From Streptomyces flavochromogenes (GTDB taxonomy: Bacteria; Actinomycetota; Actinomycetes; Streptomycetales; Streptomycetaceae), in contig NZ_JNZO01000038.1 in NCBI RefSeq assembly GCF_000717595.1, forward strand, positions 1 through 64,000: a stretch of DNA of 64,000 bases, written 5' to 3'. The position numbers and the translations under genes are program-made. The notes beneath the pieces are model-generated. The model did not search any database. It was not told the origin of the DNA and saw nothing but the letters and a program-made list of their open reading frames with translations. Each line of letters opens with the position of its first letter. Within the stretch, counting starts at the first letter, position 1. Shown here in pieces: positions 7,855 through 15,585 of the stretch.

Positions 7855-8511
7855 GTGACCGCCCCCGAGTCGCCCCAGCCCGCCGACGACGCCGACGCGT
7901 CGCACGTCCCGCCGCTGACGACCCGCGTCGTCATCGCAGAGGACGAGGCCCTCATCCGCCTCGATCTCAAAGAGATGCTGGAGGAAGAGGGCTACACGGT
8001 CGTCGGCGAGGCAGGTGACGGCGCCACGGCCGTCGAGCTCGCCCGCGAGCACCGCCCCGACCTCGTCATCCTCGACGTGAAGATGCCCGTCCTCGACGGC
8101 ATCTCGGCCGCGGAGAAGATCGCCGGCGAGTCCATCGCCCCGGTCCTCATGCTCACCGCCTTCTCGCAGCGCGAGCTCGTCGAGCGGGCCCGGGACGCCG
8201 GCGCCATGGCGTACCTGGTGAAGCCGTTCAGCAAGAGCGACGTGGTGCCGGCCATCGAGATGGCCGTCTCCCGCTTCTCCGAACTCCGCGCCCTGGAGCA
8301 GGAGGTCGCCGACCTCTCCCAGCGCCTGGAGACCCGCAAGCTGGTCGACCGCGCCAAGTCCATCCTGCAGACCCAGTACGGGCTGACGGAGCCGGCCGCG
8401 TTCCGCTGGATCCAGAAGACGTCCATGGACCGGCGCATGTCCATGCAGCAGGTCGCCGAGGCCGTGATCGAGGACGCCGAGGAGAAGAAGGCGGCCAAGG
8501 GCCAGCAGTAG
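7855..8511 (+). CDS. pdtaR-like: ANTAR-domain response regulator (PdtaR-like)
   Basis: 218 residues from the GTG at 7855, preceded by GAGGAG. An acidic Ala/Pro-rich leader (1-22) precedes a CheY-like receiver with E29/D30/E31, phospho-acceptor D74, T101 and K123. After a coiled stretch (ELRALEQEVADLSQRLETRK) comes an ANTAR RNA-binding domain at about 145-205 with its AKSILQTQYGLTEPAAFRWIQ core. Such regulators act as antiterminators by binding twin-hairpin RNAs when phosphorylated; Mycobacterium PdtaR is the closest well-studied example, and its kinase there is an orphan. No kinase gene lies adjacent. A strong hairpin follows the stop. Confidence 0.9.
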   Translation: MTAPESPQPADDADASHVPPLTTRVVIAEDEALIRLDLKEMLEEEGYTVVGEAGDGATAVELAREHRPDLVILDVKMPVLDGISAAEKIAGESIAPVLMLTAFSQRELVERARDAGAMAYLVKPFSKSDVVPAIEMAVSRFSELRALEQEVADLSQRLETRKLVDRAKSILQTQYGLTEPAAFRWIQKTSMDRRMSMQQVAEAVIEDAEEKKAAKGQQ

Positions 8512-8532
8512 CGGCAGCCGTACCGTACGAAG

Positions 8533-8566
8533 AAGGCCCGCCCCACGTCACTGTGGGGCGGGCCTT
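8533..8566. terminator. Bidirectional terminator between ANTAR regulator and livF
   Basis: AAGGCCCGCCCCAC (8533-8546) pairs perfectly with GTGGGGCGGGCCTT (8553-8566) around a 6-nt loop. It lies between convergent genes and ends in TTCC on one strand and TTCT on the other, so it can serve both. Confidence 0.85.
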
Positions 8567-8593
8567 CCGTTCTTGGTGCGGACCGAGCGGGGC

Positions 8594-9310
8594 TCAGTCC
8601 TCGCCGAGGTACGCCTTGCGGACGGACTCGTCGTGGAGCAGGTTCTGGCCGGTGCCCGAGAGCACGACCTTGCCGATCTCCATGACGTGACCCTGGTCCG
8701 CGAGGGCGAGCGCGGCCTGGGCGTTCTGCTCGACGAGCAGGATCGTGGTTCCCTGGGCCTTCAGCTCGGCGATGGTCGCCATGATCTTCTGCATCATGAT
8801 CGGCGAGAGACCCATCGAGGGCTCGTCGAGCATGAGCAGCTTCGGCTGGGACATCAACGCCCGGCCCATGGCGAGCATCTGCTGCTCACCGCCGGAGAGC
8901 GTGCCGGCCGCCTGCTTGCGACGCTCGCCCAGGATCGGGAAGAGGTCGTAGGCGCGCTGGACGTCCTTGGCGATGCCCGCGGTGTCCTTCCGGAGGAAGG
9001 CGCCGAGGAGGAGGTTCTCCTCGATCGTCATCCGGGGGAAGATGTGCCGGCCTTCGGGGGAGTGGGCCAGACCCAGCGAGACGATCTTGTGTGCGGGGAT
9101 CTTGCGGAGGGACTTGCCCTCGAACTTGATCTGGCCGCCGACCGGCTTGAGGAGCCCGGAGAGGGTTCGCAGGGTGGTGGTCTTCCCGGCGCCGTTGGTG
9201 CCGATGAGGGTGACGACCTCACCGGCGTTGACGGAGAAGGAGATGCCCTTGACGGCCTCGATCTTTCCGTAGGCGACGCGCAGGTCCTCGACTTCGAGCA
9301 GTGCGGTCAT
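8594..9310 (-). CDS. livF: Branched-chain amino acid ABC transporter ATP-binding protein LivF
   Basis: 238 residues, the usual LivF length. Walker A GTNGAGKTT, Q-loop, signature LSGGEQQMLAMGRA, Walker B LLMLDEPSMGL and the switch His (VEQNAQAAL context) are all present. The start overlaps the livG stop (ATGA, 9307-9310). It forms the energising ATPase pair with LivG for the LivHM permease, importing leucine, isoleucine and valine (or related amides) captured by the lipoprotein encoded at the head of the operon. It is the last gene of the operon. Confidence 0.94.
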   Translation of the reverse strand: MTALLEVEDLRVAYGKIEAVKGISFSVNAGEVVTLIGTNGAGKTTTLRTLSGLLKPVGGQIKFEGKSLRKIPAHKIVSLGLAHSPEGRHIFPRMTIEENLLLGAFLRKDTAGIAKDVQRAYDLFPILGERRKQAAGTLSGGEQQMLAMGRALMSQPKLLMLDEPSMGLSPIMMQKIMATIAELKAQGTTILLVEQNAQAALALADQGHVMEIGKVVLSGTGQNLLHDESVRKAYLGED

Positions 9311-10362
9311 GCGTCGTTCTCCTTGCCCGAACCGGGGTCTTGCGGGGTGTCCTCCGAGGAGGTCTCCTCGGCAGCCGACGCCTCGTCGGCGGGGGCCTCG
9401 GGGGTCTCCGGGGTGTCGTCGGAGGCTTCGTCGTCGGACGCCTCGTCGGAGGCCTCGTCCTCGGACGGAGCCTCCTTCGCCGGGGCGTCCTCGGACGGCG
9501 CCTCCTCGGCGGTGGCCTCCTCGGCGGTGGCCTCCTCCGCCGGTGCGGCCTCCGCGACGGGCTCGCCCAGGTACGCGGCGATGACCCGCTCGTCGCTCTG
9601 GACGGTCTGGCTGTCGCCCTCGATCAGCTTCTGGCCCTGGACGAGCACGGCGACCCGGTCGCAGAGGTTGAAGATGAACCGCATGTCGTGCTCGATGACG
9701 AGCACGGCGATGCCCATGTCCCGGATGGCGAAGATGAGTTCCTCCGCCGCCCGCGTCTCCTGCGGGTTCATGCCGGCGGTGGGCTCGTCGAGCAGGATCA
9801 GTCCGGGGTCGCTCGCGAGGGCGCGGGCGATCTCCAGCTTGCGCTGCTCTCCGTACGGGAGGTTCTTGGCGAGGTGCTGTGCCTTGTCCTGGAGGCCGAT
9901 GAACTCCAGGAGCTCCATGGCCCGCTCCGTCGCCTCCGCCTCGGCCTTCTTGAAGCCGGGCAGACGCAGCAGCGCCGACCAGAGGCCCTGCTTCATCCGG
10001 GTGTGGCGTCCGACGAGGACGTTCTCCAGGACCGTCATGTTGTGGAACAGACGGATGTTCTGGAAGGTGCGGGCGATGCCGGCGTCGGTGACCTTGAACG
10101 AGGTGGGCGGCAGGACCTTGCCCTTGTACCGGACCTCACCCTCGGTGGGGACGTAGAGGCCGGTGAGGCAGTTGAAGAAGGTGGTCTTGCCGGCGCCGTT
10201 GGGGCCGATCAGACCGACGATCTCGCCGCTGTTCACGGTGAGGTCGACGTTGCGCACGGCGGTGAGGCCGCCGAAGCGCATCGTGACCCCGCGGGCGTCG
10301 AGCACGGTCTCGCGGGCGACGGGCTCGGTGGAGTCCGCGGCCTTCGTGGTGGTGGTCGTCAT
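9307..10362 (-). CDS. livG: LivG ATP-binding protein with an acidic C-terminal tail
   Basis: 351 residues. Residues about 18-268 are a standard LivG ATPase: GPNGAGKTTFFNCL (Walker A), LPYGEQRKLEIARAL (signature), LILLDEPTAGMNP (Walker B) and the LivG-specific AYLGEP terminus. A low-complexity tail of about 80 residues made almost only of A, E, S, D, P and T then follows, which ordinary LivG (about 255-290 residues) lacks. The underlying DNA is repetitive (9400-9560, repeated GCCTCCTCGGCGGTG). Three bases separate it from livM and it overlaps livF. The tail is likely disordered and cytoplasmic; no function can be assigned. Confidence 0.92.
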   Translation of the reverse strand: MTTTTTKAADSTEPVARETVLDARGVTMRFGGLTAVRNVDLTVNSGEIVGLIGPNGAGKTTFFNCLTGLYVPTEGEVRYKGKVLPPTSFKVTDAGIARTFQNIRLFHNMTVLENVLVGRHTRMKQGLWSALLRLPGFKKAEAEATERAMELLEFIGLQDKAQHLAKNLPYGEQRKLEIARALASDPGLILLDEPTAGMNPQETRAAEELIFAIRDMGIAVLVIEHDMRFIFNLCDRVAVLVQGQKLIEGDSQTVQSDERVIAAYLGEPVAEAAPAEEATAEEATAEEAPSEDAPAKEAPSEDEASDEASDDEASDDTPETPEAPADEASAAEETSSEDTPQDPGSGKENDA

Positions 10363-10365
10363 GGT

Positions 10366-12204
10366 TCAGGCACCTGCCTTGGCGAGCGTGGCGGGCGTCT
10401 CGTCCTTCTCGTGGAACTCCAGCTGGTTGCGCCGGTTGGCGATCATGCCCTCCGGGCGGAAGCGCATGAGCAGGATCAGCGCGACGCCGAAGGCGAGGAG
10501 CTGGTACTCGCCCATGAACTGGAGCTTGTTCGGGATGAGGAAGAGCAGCGAGGCACCGACCAGCGGACCGCTCATCGTGCCCATGCCGCCGAGGACGACG
10601 GCCGCGAGCAGGAAGGCGGAGTTGGGCGGGATCGGTCCGGCGAAGAGGTACTGCTCCGGGGTCACCGTGTAGGTGACGTGGGCCTGCACGGTGCCGGCGA
10701 GGCCGGCGAGCGAGGCGCCGAGCGCGAAGGCGATGAGCTTGACCCGGAAGCCGTTGATGCCCATGGCGAGCGCGGCGGTCTCGTCCTCGCGGATGGCGAC
10801 CCAGGCGCGGCCGATACGGGAGTCGCCGCTGCGCCGGAAGACCAGCACGACGACCGCCATGATCAGCAGCATCAGGAAGAAGTAGTTGGCGAAGCGGCCG
10901 ATCGTGAAGCCGGCGATCGTGTGCTCGGCGCCGAAGTCGAACCCGAACATGCTCAGGTTAGGGATGGACGCGATGCCGTTGGAGCCGTTGGTGATGTCCG
11001 GACCGGAGGTGCCGTCGGTGTTCATGACGGCGATGCGGAAGATCTCACCGAAACCGAGCGTCACGATGGCGAGGTAGTCGCCGCGCAGGCGCAGGGTCGG
11101 GGCGCCGATGAGGACACCGAAGACCAGGGAGGCTCCGGCGCCGACCAGGATGGCGGCCCAGAAGGGGAGGTGCACGCCGAACGGCGAGGTCGGGGCGCCC
11201 GAGACGAGGGCGGCCGCGTAGGCGCCGACGCCGAGGAAGGCGACGTAACCGAGGTCGAGGAGACCGGCGAGGCCGACGACGATGTTCAGGCCCAGGGCGA
11301 CCGTGGCGAAGATCAGGATGTAGACGCCGAGCGTCGCGTACTGGTCGTCGGTCTGGGTGAAGGGGAAGAGCGCCGCGGCCGTGAACGCGCCCGCGATGGA
11401 GAGGTTCTGGTGCTTCTTGGTGAGCTGCGCGGCCTGCTGCATGAGGCCCGACTTGTTGACGGCGGCGAACCCGAGGCCCGCGGTGATCAGGAAGCCGAGG
11501 AACAGCTCGTCGTACTCCGTGCCGATGCCGTAGGTGAAGACACCGAGCGCCACGGCGAGGATGCCCGTGATGATCAGGATCTCGACGGAGGAGTGCATCG
11601 AGGGGAGCCGGCGCACGGGGCCGGTCGCGAAGGCGGCCTTGAACGAGTCCCAGCCGTTGCCGGCGCGGTGCTTGAACTGGTCCCAGCCGGTGTCCTCCGG
11701 GTCCACGGGCAGCACCTTGGGCCGCTCGAAGGGGAGGGCGAGGGCGCCGAGGAGGGCGAGCAGGCTGGCGAGCGCGACGATCGCGCCGCCCGGCTCCAGG
11801 TTGACCGGTCCGCCGAGGGTGACGCTGATCGCGCCGACGGTGAACCAGGCGATGGCGAAGTTGGCGAGGGCGGCGAGCTTGAGCGCCGCGTCGGCGCCGG
11901 CCGGGGTCAGCCAGCGGGTGCCCTTGACGCCGTAGGAGGAGAGGGCGAAGAGGGCGGTGAGCAGGCCGGTGACGAGGACCTGCATCTGGAGGCCGCCGGG
12001 GGAGCCGTAGAACGTGAGGTCGCCCGGGAAGCGGGCGGTCCAGGTCCAGGCGGTGAAGCAGCTGGCGACGGTGAGGAGGCCGCCGCCCAGGGTGAGGGCG
12101 CGGGCGATTCCGACCGGCACGAAGCCGATGAGTCCGGTCGCCACGGCCGGCTCGGGCGCCGCGGGCGCCGTCGAGTTCTCGGAGATGGTGGTCATGGTGC
12201 TCAC
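10366..12204 (-). CDS. livM: LivM permease with N-terminal membrane extension
   Basis: 612 residues from the GTG at 12204 (GTGA overlap with the livH stop); an ATG three codons later is possible. The C-terminal 300 residues are the LivM permease, with the family segments GLNIVVGLAGLLDLGYVAF and RLRGDYLAIVTLGFGEI. The N-terminal half holds several further hydrophobic segments (for example around residues 25-45, 75-95, 110-135, 150-170, 220-260) and a hydrophilic insert at about 175-215, longer than E. coli LivM (425). It pairs with LivH to form the membrane channel. Fourth gene of the operon from the livJ-like lipoprotein (LivJ, H, M, G, F reading order: third). Confidence 0.92.
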   Translation of the reverse strand: MSTMTTISENSTAPAAPEPAVATGLIGFVPVGIARALTLGGGLLTVASCFTAWTWTARFPGDLTFYGSPGGLQMQVLVTGLLTALFALSSYGVKGTRWLTPAGADAALKLAALANFAIAWFTVGAISVTLGGPVNLEPGGAIVALASLLALLGALALPFERPKVLPVDPEDTGWDQFKHRAGNGWDSFKAAFATGPVRRLPSMHSSVEILIITGILAVALGVFTYGIGTEYDELFLGFLITAGLGFAAVNKSGLMQQAAQLTKKHQNLSIAGAFTAAALFPFTQTDDQYATLGVYILIFATVALGLNIVVGLAGLLDLGYVAFLGVGAYAAALVSGAPTSPFGVHLPFWAAILVGAGASLVFGVLIGAPTLRLRGDYLAIVTLGFGEIFRIAVMNTDGTSGPDITNGSNGIASIPNLSMFGFDFGAEHTIAGFTIGRFANYFFLMLLIMAVVVLVFRRSGDSRIGRAWVAIREDETAALAMGINGFRVKLIAFALGASLAGLAGTVQAHVTYTVTPEQYLFAGPIPPNSAFLLAAVVLGGMGTMSGPLVGASLLFLIPNKLQFMGEYQLLAFGVALILLMRFRPEGMIANRRNQLEFHEKDETPATLAKAGA

Positions 12205-13130
12205 GCCCTGTCCGCGACGCGCTCGCCGAGGAGGCCTTGTGGCCGGGCGAGGAGTACGACGATGAGGAGTACGAAGGCCCAGACGTCGGCCCAGGACTGG
12301 CCGCCGAGCTGCTCCATACCGGGGATGTGGCTGACGTACGCCGTCGCCATGGTCTCGGCGACACCGAGGACGACTCCGCCGATCATGGCTCCGTAGATGT
12401 TGCCGATTCCGCCGAGGACGGCGGCCGTGAAGGCCTTGAGTCCGAGGAGGAAGCCCATCTTGTAGTCGACGACGCCGTACTTGAGGCCGTAGGCGACGGC
12501 GCCGACGGCGGCCATCGCGGCGCCGAGGGCGAACGCGATCACGATGATCCGGTCGGTGTTGACGCCCATGAGCTTCGCGGTGTCCGGGTCCTGCGCCGTG
12601 GCCTGCATGCCGCGCCCGGTGCGGGTGCGCATGACGAAGAAGGCGAGGAAGGCCATGCAGACGGGGGCGGCGATCAGGAGGAAGACGTCGCCGGTCTGGA
12701 TGGTGACCGGGCCGAGCTCGATCGGGCCGCCGGGGATCTGCGGGAAGGTCCGGGCGGACTTCGCCTCCGGGTAGAAGGCCCAGACGGCCTGCTGGAGGGC
12801 GAGTGAGAGACCGATGGCGGTGATGAGGGGGGCGAGGCGTGGGCCCCCGCGGAGCGGACGGTACGCGAGGCGTTCCGCTCCGACGGCTATCGTCGTCGCG
12901 ACGAGTACGGCACCGACGATCATGAGGGGCAGAGCGACCCACATGGTGGTGCCGCCGGGAAGGATGAGCCAGACCGTGAGGGCCCCGAAGCCGCCGGTCA
13001 TGAAGATCTCGCCATGGGCGAAGTTGATGAGCTGGACGATGCCGTAGACCATCGTGTAGCCGACGGCGACGAGCCCGTACATGGATCCCAGTAGCAGGCC
13101 GTTGACCAGCTGCTGCGGCAGTTCGTTCAC
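12201..13130 (-). CDS. livH: Branched-chain amino acid ABC transporter permease LivH
   Basis: 309 residues from the GTG at 13130, chosen because GGAGG lies 8 nt upstream and because the conserved LivH N-terminus (QQLVNGLLLGSMYGLVAVGYT) follows at once; an ATG at 13166 in frame would add 12 polar residues but has no ribosome site. About eight hydrophobic segments and the permease loop MQATAQDPDTAKLMGVNTDR (EAA-like) are visible. The stop overlaps the livM start. It forms the transmembrane pore with LivM. Confidence 0.92.
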   Translation of the reverse strand: MNELPQQLVNGLLLGSMYGLVAVGYTMVYGIVQLINFAHGEIFMTGGFGALTVWLILPGGTTMWVALPLMIVGAVLVATTIAVGAERLAYRPLRGGPRLAPLITAIGLSLALQQAVWAFYPEAKSARTFPQIPGGPIELGPVTIQTGDVFLLIAAPVCMAFLAFFVMRTRTGRGMQATAQDPDTAKLMGVNTDRIIVIAFALGAAMAAVGAVAYGLKYGVVDYKMGFLLGLKAFTAAVLGGIGNIYGAMIGGVVLGVAETMATAYVSHIPGMEQLGGQSWADVWAFVLLIVVLLARPQGLLGERVADRA

Positions 13131-13164
13131 CGCATTGTCCTCCGAGACTTTCGACGGATGTGAC

Positions 13165-13200
13165 ACCGCGCGGGGAGCCAGGTGCGGCCCCCCGCGCGGT
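13165..13200 (-). terminator. Hairpin between livJ and livH
   Basis: ACCGCGCGGGG (13165-13175) pairs perfectly with CCCCGCGCGGT (13190-13200) around 14 nt, without a T-tract. It lies after the binding-protein gene and before livH on the same strand. Such hairpins commonly act as partial terminators or RNA-stability elements that keep the binding protein more abundant than the permease; that role is inferred. Confidence 0.6.
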
Positions 13201-13246
13201 GAAAGTGGTGCTGAGTGGTGCTGGTGATGCGGAGTGGAGAGGTTGA

Positions 13247-14479
13247 TCAGCCGCCGAAGGTGCCGGACTTGACGGGCTTGAAGGCGCCGCCCTCGACCTT
13301 GTAGACGGTCAGCTGCTTGTTGGTGGTGTCACCGAACTCGTCGAAGGCGACCGAGCCGGTCACGCCCTCGAAGGAGACGCCCTGCATGGCCTCGACGACC
13401 TTGGCGCGCTCGGGGACCTTGCCGCCGTTGCCCTCGGTGGCCTTCTTGACGGCCTCGATGATCGCCCAGGTCGAGTCGTAGGCGTAGCCGCCGTAGGCCT
13501 CGTAGGCCTCCTTGTAGTTCTCGGCCTTGTAGTTGGCCAGGAAGTCCTTGGCGGAGGGGAGGGTCTCGATCGGGGCGCCGACCGAGGTGGCGATGTCGCC
13601 GTCGGCCGCGGCCGGGCTGGCGAGCTTCACGTACTCGGGGCTGAAGATCGCGTCGCCGCCGACGACGGTGACCTTCGCGCCGGCCGCCTTGATCTGCTTG
13701 GCCAGCGGGCCGCCGGCCGGGTACTCGCCACCGTAGTAGACGACGTCGGCGCCGGAGCTCTTCACCTGAGTGGCGACGGCGCTGAAGTCCTTGGTGTCGG
13801 GGTTGATGTGCTGCGTGCCGACGACCTTGCCGCCGAGCTTCTCGAACTCGCCCTTGAAGGTGCCCGCGAGGCCGGCGCCGTAGGTCTTCTTGTCGTCGAT
13901 GATGAAGGCCTTGGTCTTCTTGGCCTCGTTGAAGACGTACTGGGCGGCGAACGGGCCCTGGATGGCGTCCGTGGTGGCGGTGCGGAAGTACGACTTGTAG
14001 CCGCGCTTCTTCTCGCCACTGCTCCAGTTGATGCCCTGGCTCAGCGACGGGTTGGTGTTGGCCGGGGAGACCTGCACCAGCTTCGCGTCGTCGAAGACCT
14101 TCTGCATGGACTCGGCGACACCGGAGTTCAGCGGGCCGACGACGCCGAGGACGGACTTGTCGGCGACGAACTTCGTCGCGTTCTGCTGGCCCGAGGAGGG
14201 CTGCGCCTGGTCGTCCAGGGACTCCAGCTTGAAGGTCACGCCCTTGACGTAGGCCTTCTTGTTGGCCGTCTTGACCGCGAGGTCGGCGGAGTTCTTGATG
14301 CCGAGGCCGAGGGCGGACAGCTCACCCGTGAGGGGCGCGTCGAGACCGATGGTCACGGTGACGTTGCCGCTGTCGCCGTCCTTCGCGGCGCCCTTGTCGT
14401 CGCGCGAACCACAGGCGGTGAGGGTGAGTGCTCCCGCGGTGACCGCGGTGGTGAGTATGAGCATCGAACGGTTTCGCAC
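13247..14479 (-). CDS. livJ-like: Branched-chain amino acid-binding lipoprotein (LivJ/LivK type)
   Basis: 410 residues from the GTG at 14479 with AAAGGA upstream. A lipoprotein signal peptide ends in the lipobox LTAC (Cys about residue 23), so the protein should be anchored outside the membrane. The rest is a type-1 periplasmic-binding fold: VTIGLDAPLTGELSALGLGI start, VLGVVGPLNSGVAESMQ, VSPANTNPSL, and the YGAGLAGTFKGEFEKLGGKV hinge strand. It captures the amino acid for LivHMGF. First gene of the operon; its promoter must lie in 14480-14900. Confidence 0.93.
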   Translation of the reverse strand: MRNRSMLILTTAVTAGALTLTACGSRDDKGAAKDGDSGNVTVTIGLDAPLTGELSALGLGIKNSADLAVKTANKKAYVKGVTFKLESLDDQAQPSSGQQNATKFVADKSVLGVVGPLNSGVAESMQKVFDDAKLVQVSPANTNPSLSQGINWSSGEKKRGYKSYFRTATTDAIQGPFAAQYVFNEAKKTKAFIIDDKKTYGAGLAGTFKGEFEKLGGKVVGTQHINPDTKDFSAVATQVKSSGADVVYYGGEYPAGGPLAKQIKAAGAKVTVVGGDAIFSPEYVKLASPAAADGDIATSVGAPIETLPSAKDFLANYKAENYKEAYEAYGGYAYDSTWAIIEAVKKATEGNGGKVPERAKVVEAMQGVSFEGVTGSVAFDEFGDTTNKQLTVYKVEGGAFKPVKSGTFGG

Positions 14480-15025
14480 GAAGGGTCCTTTCCCTGGCGC
14501 GGCCCCCTCGGATGAGGCGGTGCCGTGAAGCTGCGGAGCGAGGGGTGCCGTTTTGGAACGCCGGGCCGTACTGGGGTTGGTACAGGGCCGTGCAGTAGAA
14601 CGCGCCCGGCGGCGCGGTGACTGGCGGTGACTCTAAGCGCAGGTGGGGAGGGTCGGGGAGCGCCGAGGACAGGATGTGACTGTCTTGTTATGCCGACGGG
14701 GAAAGAGTGTGCGCGCCGGGTGGGAAAACCGGGGCATAGGGGGCTGTAATGCGGTGTTCACATAGTGAGAACGCGCAGTTCCGCTAAGGGGCTTGAGCGA
14801 TTCTTGGTACTGACGGTCCGCTCAGCGGACTCTCCGGATATCGGACAACGGCAGAAACCTGAGCGGACGAACCGGCCCCTCCGCTTCGGTATGCGCCACA
14901 CCGTGTGCATGTGACACAGCGTGACGAATCCGGGGGTGGAGAGGCGTCCGGGGACGCCGAAGGGGCGGCACCCGCAGGTGCCGCCCCTGGTCGTACATGG
15001 CTGGTCAGGCCCTGTGTGTCACCGC
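14480..15025. other. Intergenic region upstream of the liv operon
   Basis: 546 bp without a convincing gene on either strand. It holds the liv promoter (no unambiguous boxes recognised), a small GACAG/CTGTC inverted repeat near 14670, and at its right end the terminator of the thioesterase gene (14961-14988). Confidence 0.5.
14961..14988 (-). terminator. Terminator of the thioesterase gene
   Basis: AGGGGCGGCACC (14961-14972) and GGTGCCGCCCCT (14977-14988) form a perfect 12-bp stem with a CGCA loop, 37 bp beyond the thioesterase stop. Confidence 0.8.
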
Positions 15026-15520
15026 TCAGGCGTTCGAGGTGTCCGGAATGCTGGACGCGTCCTTCGCGGTGACCTCACGCAGCAGGCACGTCAGTCGCGC
15101 CGTGCACACCCGCTTCTCCTGCTCGTCGGTGATCACGATCTCGTACGTGGCCGTCGACCGCCCGCGGTGCACCGGCGTCGCCACACCGGTCACCAGACCG
15201 CTGCGCACCCCGCGGTGATGGGTGCAGTTCAGGTCGACGCCCACCGCGATCTTCGAGACCCCGCCGTGCAGCATCGAGCCGATGGAGCCCAGCGTCTCCG
15301 CGAGCACCGCCGAGGCGCCGCCGTGCAGCAGGCCGTACGGCTGGGTGTTGCCCTCCACGGGCATGGTGCCGACGACCCGCTCGGCGGAGGCCTCCAGGAT
15401 CTGGACGCCCATCCGGTTGCCGAGGTGCCCGGCCGAGAAGAGCGCCGGGAGGTCGACACCCAGCGCCGCGTACTCGTCGAGGACCTCCTGCGGGAACTTC
15501 ACGTGCTGCTGCTCACCCAT
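15026..15520 (-). CDS. PaaI-type hotdog-fold thioesterase
   Basis: 164 residues from the ATG at 15520, with GGAG eight bases upstream. Residues about 25-145 form a 4HBT hotdog domain: NRMGVQILEASAERVVGTMP, the active-site helix QPYGLLHGGASAVLAETLGS with the conserved HGG and the acidic residue one turn later, and the strand GVDLNCTHHRGVRSG. Family members (PaaI, EntH/YbdB, MenI) hydrolyse aromatic or 2-hydroxy acyl-CoA esters; the precise substrate cannot be read. It follows the oxidoreductase gene by 65 bp, in which a perfect CGTACG-TCTT-CGTACG hairpin (15539-15554) sits. Confidence 0.88.
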   Translation of the reverse strand: MGEQQHVKFPQEVLDEYAALGVDLPALFSAGHLGNRMGVQILEASAERVVGTMPVEGNTQPYGLLHGGASAVLAETLGSIGSMLHGGVSKIAVGVDLNCTHHRGVRSGLVTGVATPVHRGRSTATYEIVITDEQEKRVCTARLTCLLREVTAKDASSIPDTSNA

Positions 15521-15585
15521 GCCCGGCTCCGTTCTTTTCGTACGTCTTCGTACGGCTGGTCTTCCTGAGCTGCCTGAGCAAACGC

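Noticed and set aside
9301..12396. Very long plus-strand open frame opposite livG, livM and livH
   Set aside because: It lies antisense to genes with complete domain matches; its composition (G, E, D, R, A repeats) is the usual shadow of high-GC third-position bias.
14921..15568. Plus-strand open frame antisense to the thioesterase
   Set aside because: Composition shows no domain, and the opposite strand carries a clear hotdog-fold gene with a ribosome site.
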